From: Elusimicrobiota bacterium
GTDB lineage: Bacteria > Elusimicrobiota > Elusimicrobia > UBA1565 > UBA9628
DNA: 64,000 nucleotides
Assembly: GCA_016194705.1 (NCBI GenBank)
Contig: JACQAZ010000011.1
Location: 1-64,000 of the forward strand
Direction of reading: 5' to 3'
A model generated the notes under the pieces. It was not told the DNA's origin and did no database searches. It was given only the letters and a program-made list of their open reading frames with translations. A program made the translations under genes and the position numbers. Below, one piece after another: positions 48,964 through 57,019 of this stretch (position 1 is the stretch's first letter; each line of letters starts with the position of its first letter).

Positions 48964-50409
48964 TTATCCGACCGCGCCTTCCAGATTGATGCTGAGCAGC
49001 TTGTGCGCCTCGACTGCGAACTCGATGGGCAGCTCCTTGAAGACTTCCTTGCAGAAGCCGTTGACGATCATGCCGACCGCGTCCTCGGTCGAGATCCCGC
49101 GCTGGCGGCAGTAGAAAAGCTGGTCCTCGCCGATCTTCGAGGTCGTGGCCTCGTGCTCGACCTGCGAGCTCGTATTGTTCACTTCCAGATATGGGAAAGT
49201 GTGCGCGCCGCATTTCTCACCCATCAAGAGCGAATCGCACTGCGAATAGTTGCGCGCTCCGACGGCTCCCTTGGTGATCTTGACCTGGCCGCGATAGGTG
49301 TTCTGGCCGTGTCCCGCCGAGATGCCTTTCGAGATGATCGTGCTCCTCGTGTTCTTGCCGATGTGGACCATCTTGGTCCCGGTGTCGGCCTGCTGGTAGT
49401 TGTTGGTCAGAGCCACCGAGTAGAACTCGCCGATCGAGTTCTCCCCCATGAGTAGGCAGGACGGGTACTTCCAGGTGATGGCCGAGCCCGTCTCGACCTG
49501 GGTCCAGGAGATCTTCGAGTTCTTGCCCTTGCACTTTCCGCGCTTGGTCACGAAATTGTAGATGCCGCCCTTGCCGTTCTTGTCGCCGGGATACCAGTTC
49601 TGGATGGTGGAGTACTTGATCTGGGCGTCGTCGAGGGCGACGAGCTCGACGACGGCCGCGTGGAGCTGGTTTTCGTCGCGCATGGGTGCCGTGCAGCCCT
49701 CGAGGTAGCTCACGTAGGCTCCCTCGTCGGCGACGATCAAGGTCCGTTCGAACTGACCGGTGTTTTTGGCGTTGATCCGGAAATAAGTCGAGAGCTCCAT
49801 CGGGCAGCGCACGCCCTTGGGGACATAGCAGAACGAGCCGTCGGAGAACACGGCGGAATTCAATGTCGCGTAGTAGTTGTCCGTGTAGGGCACGACCGAG
49901 CCGAGGTATTTCTCGACGAGCTCGGGATGCTCGCGCACGGCCTCGGAGAAAGAGCAGAAGATGACGCCCGCCTCGGCCAAGGTCTTCTTGAAGGTCGTCG
50001 CGACGGACACGCTGTCAAGGACCGCATCCACGGCGACGCCGGCGAGGATCTTCTGCTCCTCGAGCGGGATGCCGAGCTTCTCGAAAGTCTTGCGGACCTC
50101 GGGGTCCACCTCGTCCATGCTGCCTAGAAGCTTCTTGGGCTTGGGCGCGGAGTAGTAGATGATGTCTTGGTAGTCGATCTTGGGAAAACGCACGTTGGCC
50201 CAGGCGGGCTCGCTCATCGTCAGCCAGTGGCGGAAGGCCTTGAGCCGCCACTCGAGCATGAAGGCGGGCTCTTCCTTCTTGCGGGATATGAGCCGCACGA
50301 TGTCCTCGTCCAGGCCCTTGGGAATCTGGTCGGCGTCGATGTCCGAGACGAACCCATACTTGTATTCTTTGGTCGTCAGCTCGCTCAGCTCGTCGCTCTG
50401 TTTGGCCAT
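48964..50409 (-). CDS. sufB: Fe-S assembly scaffold SufB
   Basis: A 481-aa scaffold on which clusters are built. Motifs: [96 protein letters not shown] and YCRQRGIS. First gene of the suf operon, with a ~100-nt leader downstream of an IscR-site promoter. A strong ribosome site is not obvious (GGAGACAGAGCAATCT). Confidence 0.95.
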   Translation of the reverse strand: MAKQSDELSELTTKEYKYGFVSDIDADQIPKGLDEDIVRLISRKKEEPAFMLEWRLKAFRHWLTMSEPAWANVRFPKIDYQDIIYYSAPKPKKLLGSMDEVDPEVRKTFEKLGIPLEEQKILAGVAVDAVLDSVSVATTFKKTLAEAGVIFCSFSEAVREHPELVEKYLGSVVPYTDNYYATLNSAVFSDGSFCYVPKGVRCPMELSTYFRINAKNTGQFERTLIVADEGAYVSYLEGCTAPMRDENQLHAAVVELVALDDAQIKYSTIQNWYPGDKNGKGGIYNFVTKRGKCKGKNSKISWTQVETGSAITWKYPSCLLMGENSIGEFYSVALTNNYQQADTGTKMVHIGKNTRSTIISKGISAGHGQNTYRGQVKITKGAVGARNYSQCDSLLMGEKCGAHTFPYLEVNNTSSQVEHEATTSKIGEDQLFYCRQRGISTEDAVGMIVNGFCKEVFKELPIEFAVEAHKLLSINLEGAVG

Positions 50410-50423
50410 AGATTGCTCTGTCT

Positions 50424-50511
50424 CCGTCCCCGGCAGATGTAAATTACTCTATATAAAACAGTATATTTTTAAACTATTGGGGGACGGAAAACTTGTCTTT
50501 CGCCCCGTCCC
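50424..50511 (-). promoter_or_regulatory. suf leader with mutually exclusive stems
   Basis: On the plus-strand numbering, CCCCGTCCC (50503-50511), GGGGGACGG (50479-50487) and CCGTCCCC (50424-50431) are in the transcribed suf leader. The middle segment can pair with either flank (7 and 8 bp). This is attenuator-like, with no T-run terminator seen. Confidence 0.35.
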
Positions 50512-50516
50512 TCATG

Positions 50517-50545
50517 AGTGTAACATACTTGACTATTTTAGTCAA
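50517..50545 (-). promoter_or_regulatory. suf operon sigma-70 promoter
   Basis: Minus strand: TTGACT (50545-50540), 17-bp spacer, TACACT (50522-50517). The -35 and most of the spacer are covered by the IscR-like operator. Confidence 0.75.
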
Positions 50546-50549
50546 GTAT
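50525..50549. promoter_or_regulatory. IscR type-1-like operator of the suf operon
   Basis: Two perfect 11-bp arms, ATACTTGACTA and TAGTCAAGTAT, spaced by TTT. All 25 positions fit the E. coli IscR type-1 consensus ATASYYGACTRWWWYAGTC plus RRSTAT. It overlaps the suf -35. The Rrf2 gene at the end of the operon is the likely binder, giving Fe-S-responsive autorepression. Confidence 0.8.
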
Positions 50550-50595
50550 CGCCGCCTTGCCCACGCTCCCCCATTCTGGTATTTTATAGCCAGAG

Positions 50596-51360
50596 ATGAT
50601 CATCACCTGCCCGGCATGCCATACCGAGCTCGATCCGAGCAACACGCAATGCCCTGTCTGCCTGCGGCCGCGCTCTCGCCACGAGATGATGCAGAGCCTG
50701 CAGGCCGCCAAGAAAGAAGACGAGTGGCGGCGCAAGAAACCGCTCTATGTCGCCGGGGCGGTCCTCTTGGTCGTCGCGGGAGGTCTCGCGGCCGTCAAGC
50801 TGAAGCGATTGATCCCGACGCCGCCCGCGCAGACGGACCGGCCTTCCCCTCCTGCGCAGTCAACAGCGGCCGTGGTCACTGCGCCATTGAGCCGCACCCC
50901 GCAAGAAATCCCGACCGAACGCACCCGCCCGGTCCCTCCCCCCGCGCCCGCGCCGCGGCCGGCCCCCGCGCCCACGCCGGAGGAGCCTCCCCCGCCCGCG
51001 GAGTGGACGGTCAGCGGCTCCGTTTATGATCTTCTGACCCTGAGGCCGGCCGCGGGCGCCCGGCTGAACTTCGAGAATCGCGCCAGCGGCGAGGTCTTCA
51101 AAGCCAAGACCGACGCCGGAGGGCATTACCGCGTCCGCCTGCCCAAGCTCATCGAAGGAGGCTACTGGGTGGTCGTCAGCGCCAAGGGCTACCGCGGCGA
51201 CTATCTCGAGGAGGCCAGCCCGCCGTACACCAGCCGCACTCGGGCGGGACGCGAGGATGCTCTCTCCGAGGCGTCCCAGACCAACATCCTCCACGTCCCC
51301 ATTTTCCTCGACAAAGAAATCTCCCTCGAGTACAATCTGGCCTTGCTCCCCCACGAGTGA
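50596..51360 (+). CDS. Zinc-ribbon membrane protein with carboxypeptidase-regulatory-like domain
   Basis: A 254-aa protein. N-terminal zinc ribbon (CPACHTELDPSNTQCPVC), a membrane helix (YVAGAVLLVVAGGLAA), a long Pro-rich linker (about 75-135), then an Ig-like CarboxypepD_reg domain (WTVSGSVYDLLTLRPAAGAR, FKAKTDAGGHYRVRLPKL). Topology would put the ribbon inside and the Ig domain outside the inner membrane. It overlaps the DUF4015 gene and is divergent from suf; a role in envelope architecture is a guess. Confidence 0.7.
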   Translation: MIITCPACHTELDPSNTQCPVCLRPRSRHEMMQSLQAAKKEDEWRRKKPLYVAGAVLLVVAGGLAAVKLKRLIPTPPAQTDRPSPPAQSTAAVVTAPLSRTPQEIPTERTRPVPPPAPAPRPAPAPTPEEPPPPAEWTVSGSVYDLLTLRPAAGARLNFENRASGEVFKAKTDAGGHYRVRLPKLIEGGYWVVVSAKGYRGDYLEEASPPYTSRTRAGREDALSEASQTNILHVPIFLDKEISLEYNLALLPHE

Positions 51361-52472
51361 GCATGTCCTTGTCTGCGGCTCTCCCGCTCGTTTTCCTTTC
51401 CTCGTTCGCGTCCGCCCAAACGGCGACGGTGACCGGAAGCTCGGCGACGCTCTCGTCTTACGAGGCCGCATCCTCGACCCAGACTCAGCGGATTGCGCTG
51501 CGCGGCGTGCACATGACGGGCTGGGGGGCCGGCTCGCCCAAGATGCGCCGCCGCATGATCGCCGACCTCAAGGCCGCGCAGCTCAACGCCGTCGTCATCG
51601 CGCTCAAGGAGTTCGACGGCCGCATGTTCGTCAAGGGCGTCCCGTTGGCGCGCGAGGTCGGCTCCTACGTCAACGCGATCCCCGACCTGCCGCAGGCCGT
51701 CGGCGAGTTCAAGGCCGCCGGGCTCTACAGCGTCGGGCGCATTGTCCTTTTCGCGGACGATCTGCTGGCGCGGCGCAGGCCCGACCTCGCGGTGCACGGC
51801 CCCGACGGCAAGCTCTGGACCAACTACAAGGGCGTGGCCTGGGTCGACCCCTACCGCAAAGAGGTCTGGGACTACGACATCGAGATCGCATCAAAGGCCG
51901 CCGCCGCCGGCTTCGACGAGATCCAGTTCGACTACATCCGATTTCCCGCGGACGGCGACACCAATCTTTGCCGCTACTCGCGCGCCGACCACAGCCGCAA
52001 GACCGCGGCGGCGGCCCTCGTCGAGTTCTTGATCCTCGCTCGCGCTCGGCTCAAGCCCCTGGGGGTCAAGCTCTCAATCGCGGTCTTCGGGCTGACGACG
52101 ACCGTCGACAACGGCATGGGGATCGGCCAGCATCTGGAGCGGATGGCGGGCCTTGTCGACTTCGTCTCGCCGATGATGTACCCCTCGCATTATCACAAGG
52201 GCGAGTACGGCATTCCGAATCCAAATAAAGACCCCTACAAGACGATCCACCTCGGCCTGCGCGACGCCTCCGAAAAGCTCGGCGCGCAGTCCTGGCAGCT
52301 CAGACCGTACTTCCAGGACTTCTCGCTGGGAGTCCGCTACGGCCCCGACAAGGTGCGCGCCCAGATTCTGGCCGCCAAGCGCGTGGGCGTCGAGAGCTGG
52401 ATCCTCTGGAACCCTCAAAATCGCTATACTTGGTCAGCCGTCCCCAAAGAGGAAAACAATGAAAAAGATTAG
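51357..52472 (+). CDS. Putative secreted glycoside hydrolase (DUF4015)
   Basis: A 371-aa protein with a signal peptide (SLSAALPLVFLSSFASA). A TIM-barrel-like domain follows: IALRGVHMTGWGAGSPK, LKAAQLNAVVIALKEFDG, VAWVDPYRKEVWDYDIEIA, GFDEIQFDYIRFPADGD and VDFVSPMMYPSHYHKGEYG. These are the marks of DUF4015 (putative GH13-like) proteins; the Glu/Asp in FDEIQFDYIRFP are probable catalytic residues. Start GTG overlaps the previous stop; ATG at 51363 is an equal alternative. Substrate unknown. Confidence 0.82.
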   Translation: MSMSLSAALPLVFLSSFASAQTATVTGSSATLSSYEAASSTQTQRIALRGVHMTGWGAGSPKMRRRMIADLKAAQLNAVVIALKEFDGRMFVKGVPLAREVGSYVNAIPDLPQAVGEFKAAGLYSVGRIVLFADDLLARRRPDLAVHGPDGKLWTNYKGVAWVDPYRKEVWDYDIEIASKAAAAGFDEIQFDYIRFPADGDTNLCRYSRADHSRKTAAAALVEFLILARARLKPLGVKLSIAVFGLTTTVDNGMGIGQHLERMAGLVDFVSPMMYPSHYHKGEYGIPNPNKDPYKTIHLGLRDASEKLGAQSWQLRPYFQDFSLGVRYGPDKVRAQILAAKRVGVESWILWNPQNRYTWSAVPKEENNEKD

Positions 52473-53472
52473 CGCCCTGCTCCTTGCACTTGCCGTCGCG
52501 CCCGCTCTCGCAACCCCAAAGCCGGCGCGTCCGGCCGACTGGATGCCCAAGGTCCCGGAGATCCTCGAGTTCCCGCTGCCTTCCGACACCATGGGGACGA
52601 CCATCCATCGGCTTCCGAATGGACTGACAATCTATTTGAGTCCTAATCACGAGACCCCCCGCATCGCCGCCTGGATCGCCGTGCGGGCCGGCAGCAAGAA
52701 CGACCCCGCCGACGCGCAGGGGCTCGCCCATTATCTTGAGCACATGAACTTCAAGGGCAGCACGGCGCTCGGCACGCTCGACTACTCCAAGGAAAAGCCG
52801 CACCTCGACCGGATCACCAAGCTCTACGAGGACCACTTCAAGGCGAAGGACCCGGCCGAACGCGAGCGCCTCTACAAGGAGATCGACTCGGAGAACAAGG
52901 AAGCGTCCAAGTACGAGATCCCCAACGAAGTCGACAAGGTCTATCGCGCGATGGGCTTCCGGGGCTTGAACGCCTTCACCTCCAACGAGGAGACGGTCTA
53001 CATCGTCGACCTGCCCTCCAACCGCGCCGAGGCGTGGGCCAAGGTCGAGGCCGAGCGGTTCGCACATCCCGTCTACAGGCTTTTCCAGAGCGAGCTCGAG
53101 ATCGTCTACGAAGAGAAGAACCGCACGATGGACAACAACGAGGAGATCCTCTACGAGGCGCTCAACAAGCAGCTCTACAAGAAGCATCCCTACGGCACCC
53201 AGACCACCATCGGCACGATCGAGGCGCTCAAGAACCCCTCGCTGGCGCACATGTACGAGTTCTTCGGCCGCTACTACCATCCCAACAACATGGCGATAGC
53301 CCTTTCCGGAGATTTCGACAGAGAGGCGATGCTGGCCCTGCTGACCAAGCACTTCGGAGCTTGGAAGCCGGTGCCGCTGCCTCAGCCGCAGGCCTGGCCG
53401 CTGCCCAGACCTAAGGGCCGCGAGTTCCTGGAGGTAAAGTACAATTCCGAGGAGAAGGCCGTCATCGCCTAG
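52459..53472 (+). CDS. M16 metalloprotease, N-terminal half, ended by in-frame TAG
   Basis: 337 residues. A signal peptide (MKKISALLLALAVAPALA) is followed by the insulinase/pitrilysin N-domain with inverted zinc motif HYLEH (91-95) and downstream EKNRTMDNNEE. The TAG at 53470-53472 interrupts the gene after EEKAVIA. The same frame continues to 55377 with the rest of a normal two-domain M16 protein (~970 aa in total). The stop may be a real nonsense mutation, a sequencing error or a readthrough site. The truncated half alone is unlikely to be active. Confidence 0.8.
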   Translation: MKKISALLLALAVAPALATPKPARPADWMPKVPEILEFPLPSDTMGTTIHRLPNGLTIYLSPNHETPRIAAWIAVRAGSKNDPADAQGLAHYLEHMNFKGSTALGTLDYSKEKPHLDRITKLYEDHFKAKDPAERERLYKEIDSENKEASKYEIPNEVDKVYRAMGFRGLNAFTSNEETVYIVDLPSNRAEAWAKVEAERFAHPVYRLFQSELEIVYEEKNRTMDNNEEILYEALNKQLYKKHPYGTQTTIGTIEALKNPSLAHMYEFFGRYYHPNNMAIALSGDFDREAMLALLTKHFGAWKPVPLPQPQAWPLPRPKGREFLEVKYNSEEKAVIA

Positions 53473-53517
53473 CCGACGGTCCCGCGCGAACACCCCGACG
53501 CCGACGCCCTGACGGTC

Positions 53518-55377
53518 ATGGACATGCTGATGGACAACTCGGTGGCGGGACTCATCAACCTCGACCTCGCGCAGGCTCAGAAGGTCAAGGCCGCCGGCAC
53601 CGGGATCACCTTCTACAACGAGGCCGGCGACTGGGGCGTCTGGGCCGTGCCCAAGCGCGGCCAGAAGCTCGAGGAGGCCGAGGCCCTCTTGGTGGGCGAG
53701 ATCGACAAGCTCAAGTCCGGCGGCTTCACCGCCGACGACATCAAGGCCGTGATGACCAACTACGAGGCCGGCGACAAGGCCAAGCTTGAGTCCAACGAGG
53801 CGCGCGTCGCGCAGATGGCCGACTCGTTCGTGCATTTCGAGCCCTGGCCCGCTACGATCGGACGCCTCGAGCGCCTGCGCCGCGTGACCAAGGACGACGT
53901 CGTCAGGGTCGCCAAAAAATACCTCGGAGCCGACCGCGTCGTCGGCTTTCGGCGCGACGCCAAGCCCGAGATTCCGAACATCGCCAAGCCCTCCTTCACC
54001 AAGATCGAACTCGATCCCTCGCGCGAATCGGCGATGGCCAAGGAGATCCTAGCGATTCCCGCGGCGAAGCTCGAGCCGCGCTGGCTCGAGGCGGGTCGGG
54101 ACTATAAAGTGTCGGAGCTGCCCTTCGGGAAGATCTACGCGGCGAAGAATCCTTTCAACGACTTGTTTCAGCTGACCTGGACGTTCGAGCGCGGCCGCCG
54201 GCACGAGCGCGGCCTCTGCGCGGCGCTCAACCTGCTGGAGCTTTCAGGCGCGGGAGACCTGTCCGCCGATCAATTCAAGAAAAAGCTCTTCAGCCTCGGG
54301 TCGTCGTTAAGCTACGGCTGCGGCGAGTGGGAGTCCAGCGTCTCGCTTTCAGGCCTCAACGAGAACCTCTGGGCCTCGCTCCAGCTCATGAAGGAGCGCT
54401 TCGCCAGACCCAATATCGAGCCCGACATGCTCAAGAAGATGGTCGACGTCCAGATAGGCGCCCATGCCGACACCAAGAAGGACCCCGAAGCGGTCTACGG
54501 AGCCCTGGGCGAGTTCACGATGAAGGGCAAGGACAGCCCCGTCCTCAACGAGCTCTCGGACAAGGAGCTGCTAAGCCTCAATGAGGCCGACCTCCGTGCG
54601 CTCATGAAGGACTTCATGGACTTCAAGCGCCGCACGGCCTATGTCGGCAACCGCGAGCCCGGAGAGCTCGCCAAACTCCTCGACGAGCCCGGCAAAGCCT
54701 ACGCGGCGACCGCGGCGCACACGCCGGAGCGCTTCGAGAAGCCCTCAAAGCCCAAGGTGGTGTTCGCGCACCGCGACATGGTCCAGGCTCAGGTCGGCGT
54801 CTTCGCGGCCGACGAGATCCTCGATCCCGCGCACGTGGTCGACTACACCTTTTACCGCCAGTACTTGGGCGGCGACATGAGCGCGGTGCTCTTCCAAGAG
54901 ATCCGCGAGGCCCGCTCGCTGGCCTACGCGACCTGGGGAGGCTACAATTACGCGTCGCACAAGGACGACGAGAACTTCGTCTATGGCGGCCTGGGCTGCC
55001 AGTTCGACAAGACCGTCGAGGCGACGACCTTGCTCCGCGACCTCGTCAAATCGCCGCCCTGGTCCGACAAGCGCTTCACGGAGACCTCCAAAGCCATCGA
55101 GGAGAACTACCGAACCAATCCGATTCCCTTCCGAATGATCCCGAATACCTTGATGAACTGGGAGGACCAGGGGATCTCCGGCGGCGATCCGCGGCCGGGG
55201 CGCTTCAAGAGGGTCCTGTCCTATCGACTCGACGATCTCAAGGCCTTCGCGGGGCGCTTCCCCGGCAAGGCCATGAGCGTCTACATCCTGGGCAGCAAGG
55301 ACAAGGTCGACTTGGCGGGCGTCAAGAGGCTTGGCGATTTCGAAGAAAAGACGCTCGAGCAGATCTTCCCTTATTGA
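53518..55377 (+). CDS. M16 metalloprotease, remainder after the in-frame stop
   Basis: 619 residues in the same frame as 52459-53472, from the first ATG (MDMLMDNSVAGLINL) after the TAG. It contains the remaining part of the first M16 half and the second, non-catalytic M16 half (DLFQLTWTFERGRRHERGLC, YRQYLGGDMSAVLFQEIREA, RSLAYATWGGYNYAS). There is no signal peptide or ribosome site, so it is probably not translated separately. The intact ancestor would have been an exported ~105-kDa peptidase. Confidence 0.78.
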   Translation: MDMLMDNSVAGLINLDLAQAQKVKAAGTGITFYNEAGDWGVWAVPKRGQKLEEAEALLVGEIDKLKSGGFTADDIKAVMTNYEAGDKAKLESNEARVAQMADSFVHFEPWPATIGRLERLRRVTKDDVVRVAKKYLGADRVVGFRRDAKPEIPNIAKPSFTKIELDPSRESAMAKEILAIPAAKLEPRWLEAGRDYKVSELPFGKIYAAKNPFNDLFQLTWTFERGRRHERGLCAALNLLELSGAGDLSADQFKKKLFSLGSSLSYGCGEWESSVSLSGLNENLWASLQLMKERFARPNIEPDMLKKMVDVQIGAHADTKKDPEAVYGALGEFTMKGKDSPVLNELSDKELLSLNEADLRALMKDFMDFKRRTAYVGNREPGELAKLLDEPGKAYAATAAHTPERFEKPSKPKVVFAHRDMVQAQVGVFAADEILDPAHVVDYTFYRQYLGGDMSAVLFQEIREARSLAYATWGGYNYASHKDDENFVYGGLGCQFDKTVEATTLLRDLVKSPPWSDKRFTETSKAIEENYRTNPIPFRMIPNTLMNWEDQGISGGDPRPGRFKRVLSYRLDDLKAFAGRFPGKAMSVYILGSKDKVDLAGVKRLGDFEEKTLEQIFPY

Positions 55378-56411
55378 GGAATGGCCTTCAGGGCTTCGAG
55401 CAGCTTGGGGTCGCCCGGAAAGCGCTCGAGTGCGGCCTCGAGCATGTGGCGGGCCTCTCCGGGGCGGCCGAGCTTGAGCAGGGCTTTGGCGCCGGTCAGC
55501 GGGAAAGACTTTTCCTCGGGATGCCGCGCGATCGCCTTGCGGCACATCGCGGCGAGTTCGTCGTGGCGGCCGGTCCGGCCGTAGATCGCCGCCAAGGCGA
55601 TCCAAGCCGAGGTCTGCCCGCCTTCCTTTAATAGCCACTCGCACAGGGCCTCGGCCTCTCCGAACATCTGGAAGCTGATCAGCGAACAGAGGAGGTCCTC
55701 GACATAGGTCTCGGCGGAGCCGTCGCCGCTTTGCCCCAGATAGCGCAGGACTTGGAGAAAGTGCCGGCACGGCATCCAGACCGGCCCGCTCGACATCGGC
55801 AGGCGGACCAGGCGCCGGGCGTCTTCGGGAGTGAACCGCCCGGCCTCGGGCAGACAGAGCAGCCGCGCGTTGTGGTCCTGGGGCCCCGTGTCGATCTTGC
55901 CGAAGACCAGCCTAATGCCCATCGGCAAGGTGAGCTTGGCCACCGGCATCTCAAAGAGCTCGGGTTTGTCTTCCGGCAATTTCCCCTCGGCCAAGGTCCG
56001 GACCTCGGACCAGGCCAAGCTCACGCCGCGCTCGGCGCTCTGGTGCAGGCGGATGCCGGCGAAGCACTTCACGCCGCGCAGCATCCCGAAGACCGCGCCC
56101 GGCTTGTGGCCCATCCAAAGGAATTCCTTGCCCTTGGGCGCCTTGAGCCGCCGGGCGGAGACGAAGCCCGAGACCGAGTCCTTCGAGGGGAACACCGGCA
56201 CCCAGACGCCCCCCATCTCGGCGTCCTTGTCGGCCCAGATCGGAAAGGTGTCGTTGGCGCGAGAGACGCGCACCGACTGCTCCTCGGCGATCGGCTCGTC
56301 GAGGGTCAGCAAGTAGGTCTCGGAGCGCAGCAGCTCGCGGTAAAGCTTGACGCGGCTATTGCGGGGGTGGTCGCAGGCCTGACGGATCAAGTGCTCGAGC
56401 GTCTCGACCAT
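55371..56411 (-). CDS. SseB-domain protein with C-terminal TPRs
   Basis: A 346-aa cytoplasmic protein. The first ~110 residues are SseB-like (KLYRELLRSETYLLTLDEPI, GGVWVPVFPSKDSVSGFV). A second region repeats the pattern (FEMPVAKLTLPMGIRLVFG). Residues ~245-345 are TPR-like helices (LLKEGGQTSAWIALAAIYGR, PGEARHMLEAALERFPGDPK). SseB enhances serine-sensitivity in E. coli with unclear mechanism; here the function is unknown. A TAACCT ends 6 nt before the ATG. The 3' end overlaps the M16 gene by 7 bp. Confidence 0.72.
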   Translation of the reverse strand: MVETLEHLIRQACDHPRNSRVKLYRELLRSETYLLTLDEPIAEEQSVRVSRANDTFPIWADKDAEMGGVWVPVFPSKDSVSGFVSARRLKAPKGKEFLWMGHKPGAVFGMLRGVKCFAGIRLHQSAERGVSLAWSEVRTLAEGKLPEDKPELFEMPVAKLTLPMGIRLVFGKIDTGPQDHNARLLCLPEAGRFTPEDARRLVRLPMSSGPVWMPCRHFLQVLRYLGQSGDGSAETYVEDLLCSLISFQMFGEAEALCEWLLKEGGQTSAWIALAAIYGRTGRHDELAAMCRKAIARHPEEKSFPLTGAKALLKLGRPGEARHMLEAALERFPGDPKLLEALKAIPQ

Positions 56412-56423
56412 AACGGCAGGTTA
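56412..56423 (-). promoter_or_regulatory. Leaderless-type -10 element of the SseB/TPR gene
   Basis: TAACCT (56423-56418, minus strand), then GCCGTT and the ATG at 56411. Confidence 0.4.
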
Positions 56424-56478
56424 GCTCGGCGACGGCCGAGTGTCAAGGCCCAATCGCGGCCTCAGGGAAGCCCCGAAA

Positions 56479-56494
56479 ATGGCATAATCGGCCC
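56479..56494 (+). promoter_or_regulatory. -10 element of def, leaderless type
   Basis: CATAAT (56483-56488), 6 nt, GTG at 56495. It lies in the 15-mer ATGGCATAATCGGCC also found at 14700-14714. Confidence 0.5.
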
Positions 56495-57016
56495 GTGACC
56501 ACGATCGTGGGAGTCCCCATCCGCAAGGTGGTGCGCTTGGGTCATCCCGTTTTGCGCGCGCCCGCGCGGCACCTGACTCCGAAGGAGATCGCAGCGCCCG
56601 AGGTCCAGCGCCTCATCGAGGAGATGGCCGCCTCGATGGTCGAGTACGAGGGCGTCGGCATCGCAGCGCCCCAGGTCGGCGAGGGCGTGAGCCTATTCCT
56701 GATGGGCCTGGCCGAGGGCAGCCCGCGCCACAAGCAGGGCATTCCTCTCACCGTGGTCTTCAATCCCGTCGTCGAGTTCGTCGGCCGCGAGACCGCGCTC
56801 GACTACGAAGGGTGCCTGAGCGCGCCGGGCCTGCGCGGCCAGGTCGAACGCGCCAAAGCCCTCGAGCTCTCCGGCCTCGATCATAAAGGAAAGGCGTTCA
56901 CGAAGTCCTACGAGGGCTTCCCCGCGCGCGTGGTCCAGCACGAGACCGACCACTTGAACGGCCTGGTCTATCTCGACCGCATGAAGGGCCTCAAGACCCT
57001 GGGCTACATCGACTAA
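56495..57016 (+). CDS. def: Peptide deformylase
   Basis: A 173-aa Fe/Zn hydrolase removing N-formyl from nascent proteins. Motif 1 GVGIAAPQVG, motif 2 EGCLSAPG (metal Cys) and motif 3 HETDHLNG (metal His pair) are intact. GTG start six nt after CATAAT with no ribosome site. Followed after 3 bp by a large membrane protein, not by fmt as is common. Confidence 0.94.
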   Translation: MTTIVGVPIRKVVRLGHPVLRAPARHLTPKEIAAPEVQRLIEEMAASMVEYEGVGIAAPQVGEGVSLFLMGLAEGSPRHKQGIPLTVVFNPVVEFVGRETALDYEGCLSAPGLRGQVERAKALELSGLDHKGKAFTKSYEGFPARVVQHETDHLNGLVYLDRMKGLKTLGYID

Positions 57017-57019
57017 GCC

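Noticed and set aside
53470-53472. TAG as a pyrrolysine codon
   Set aside because: M16 proteases are not known pyrrolysine proteins and no pyl genes or PYLIS element are visible; mutation or error is simpler.
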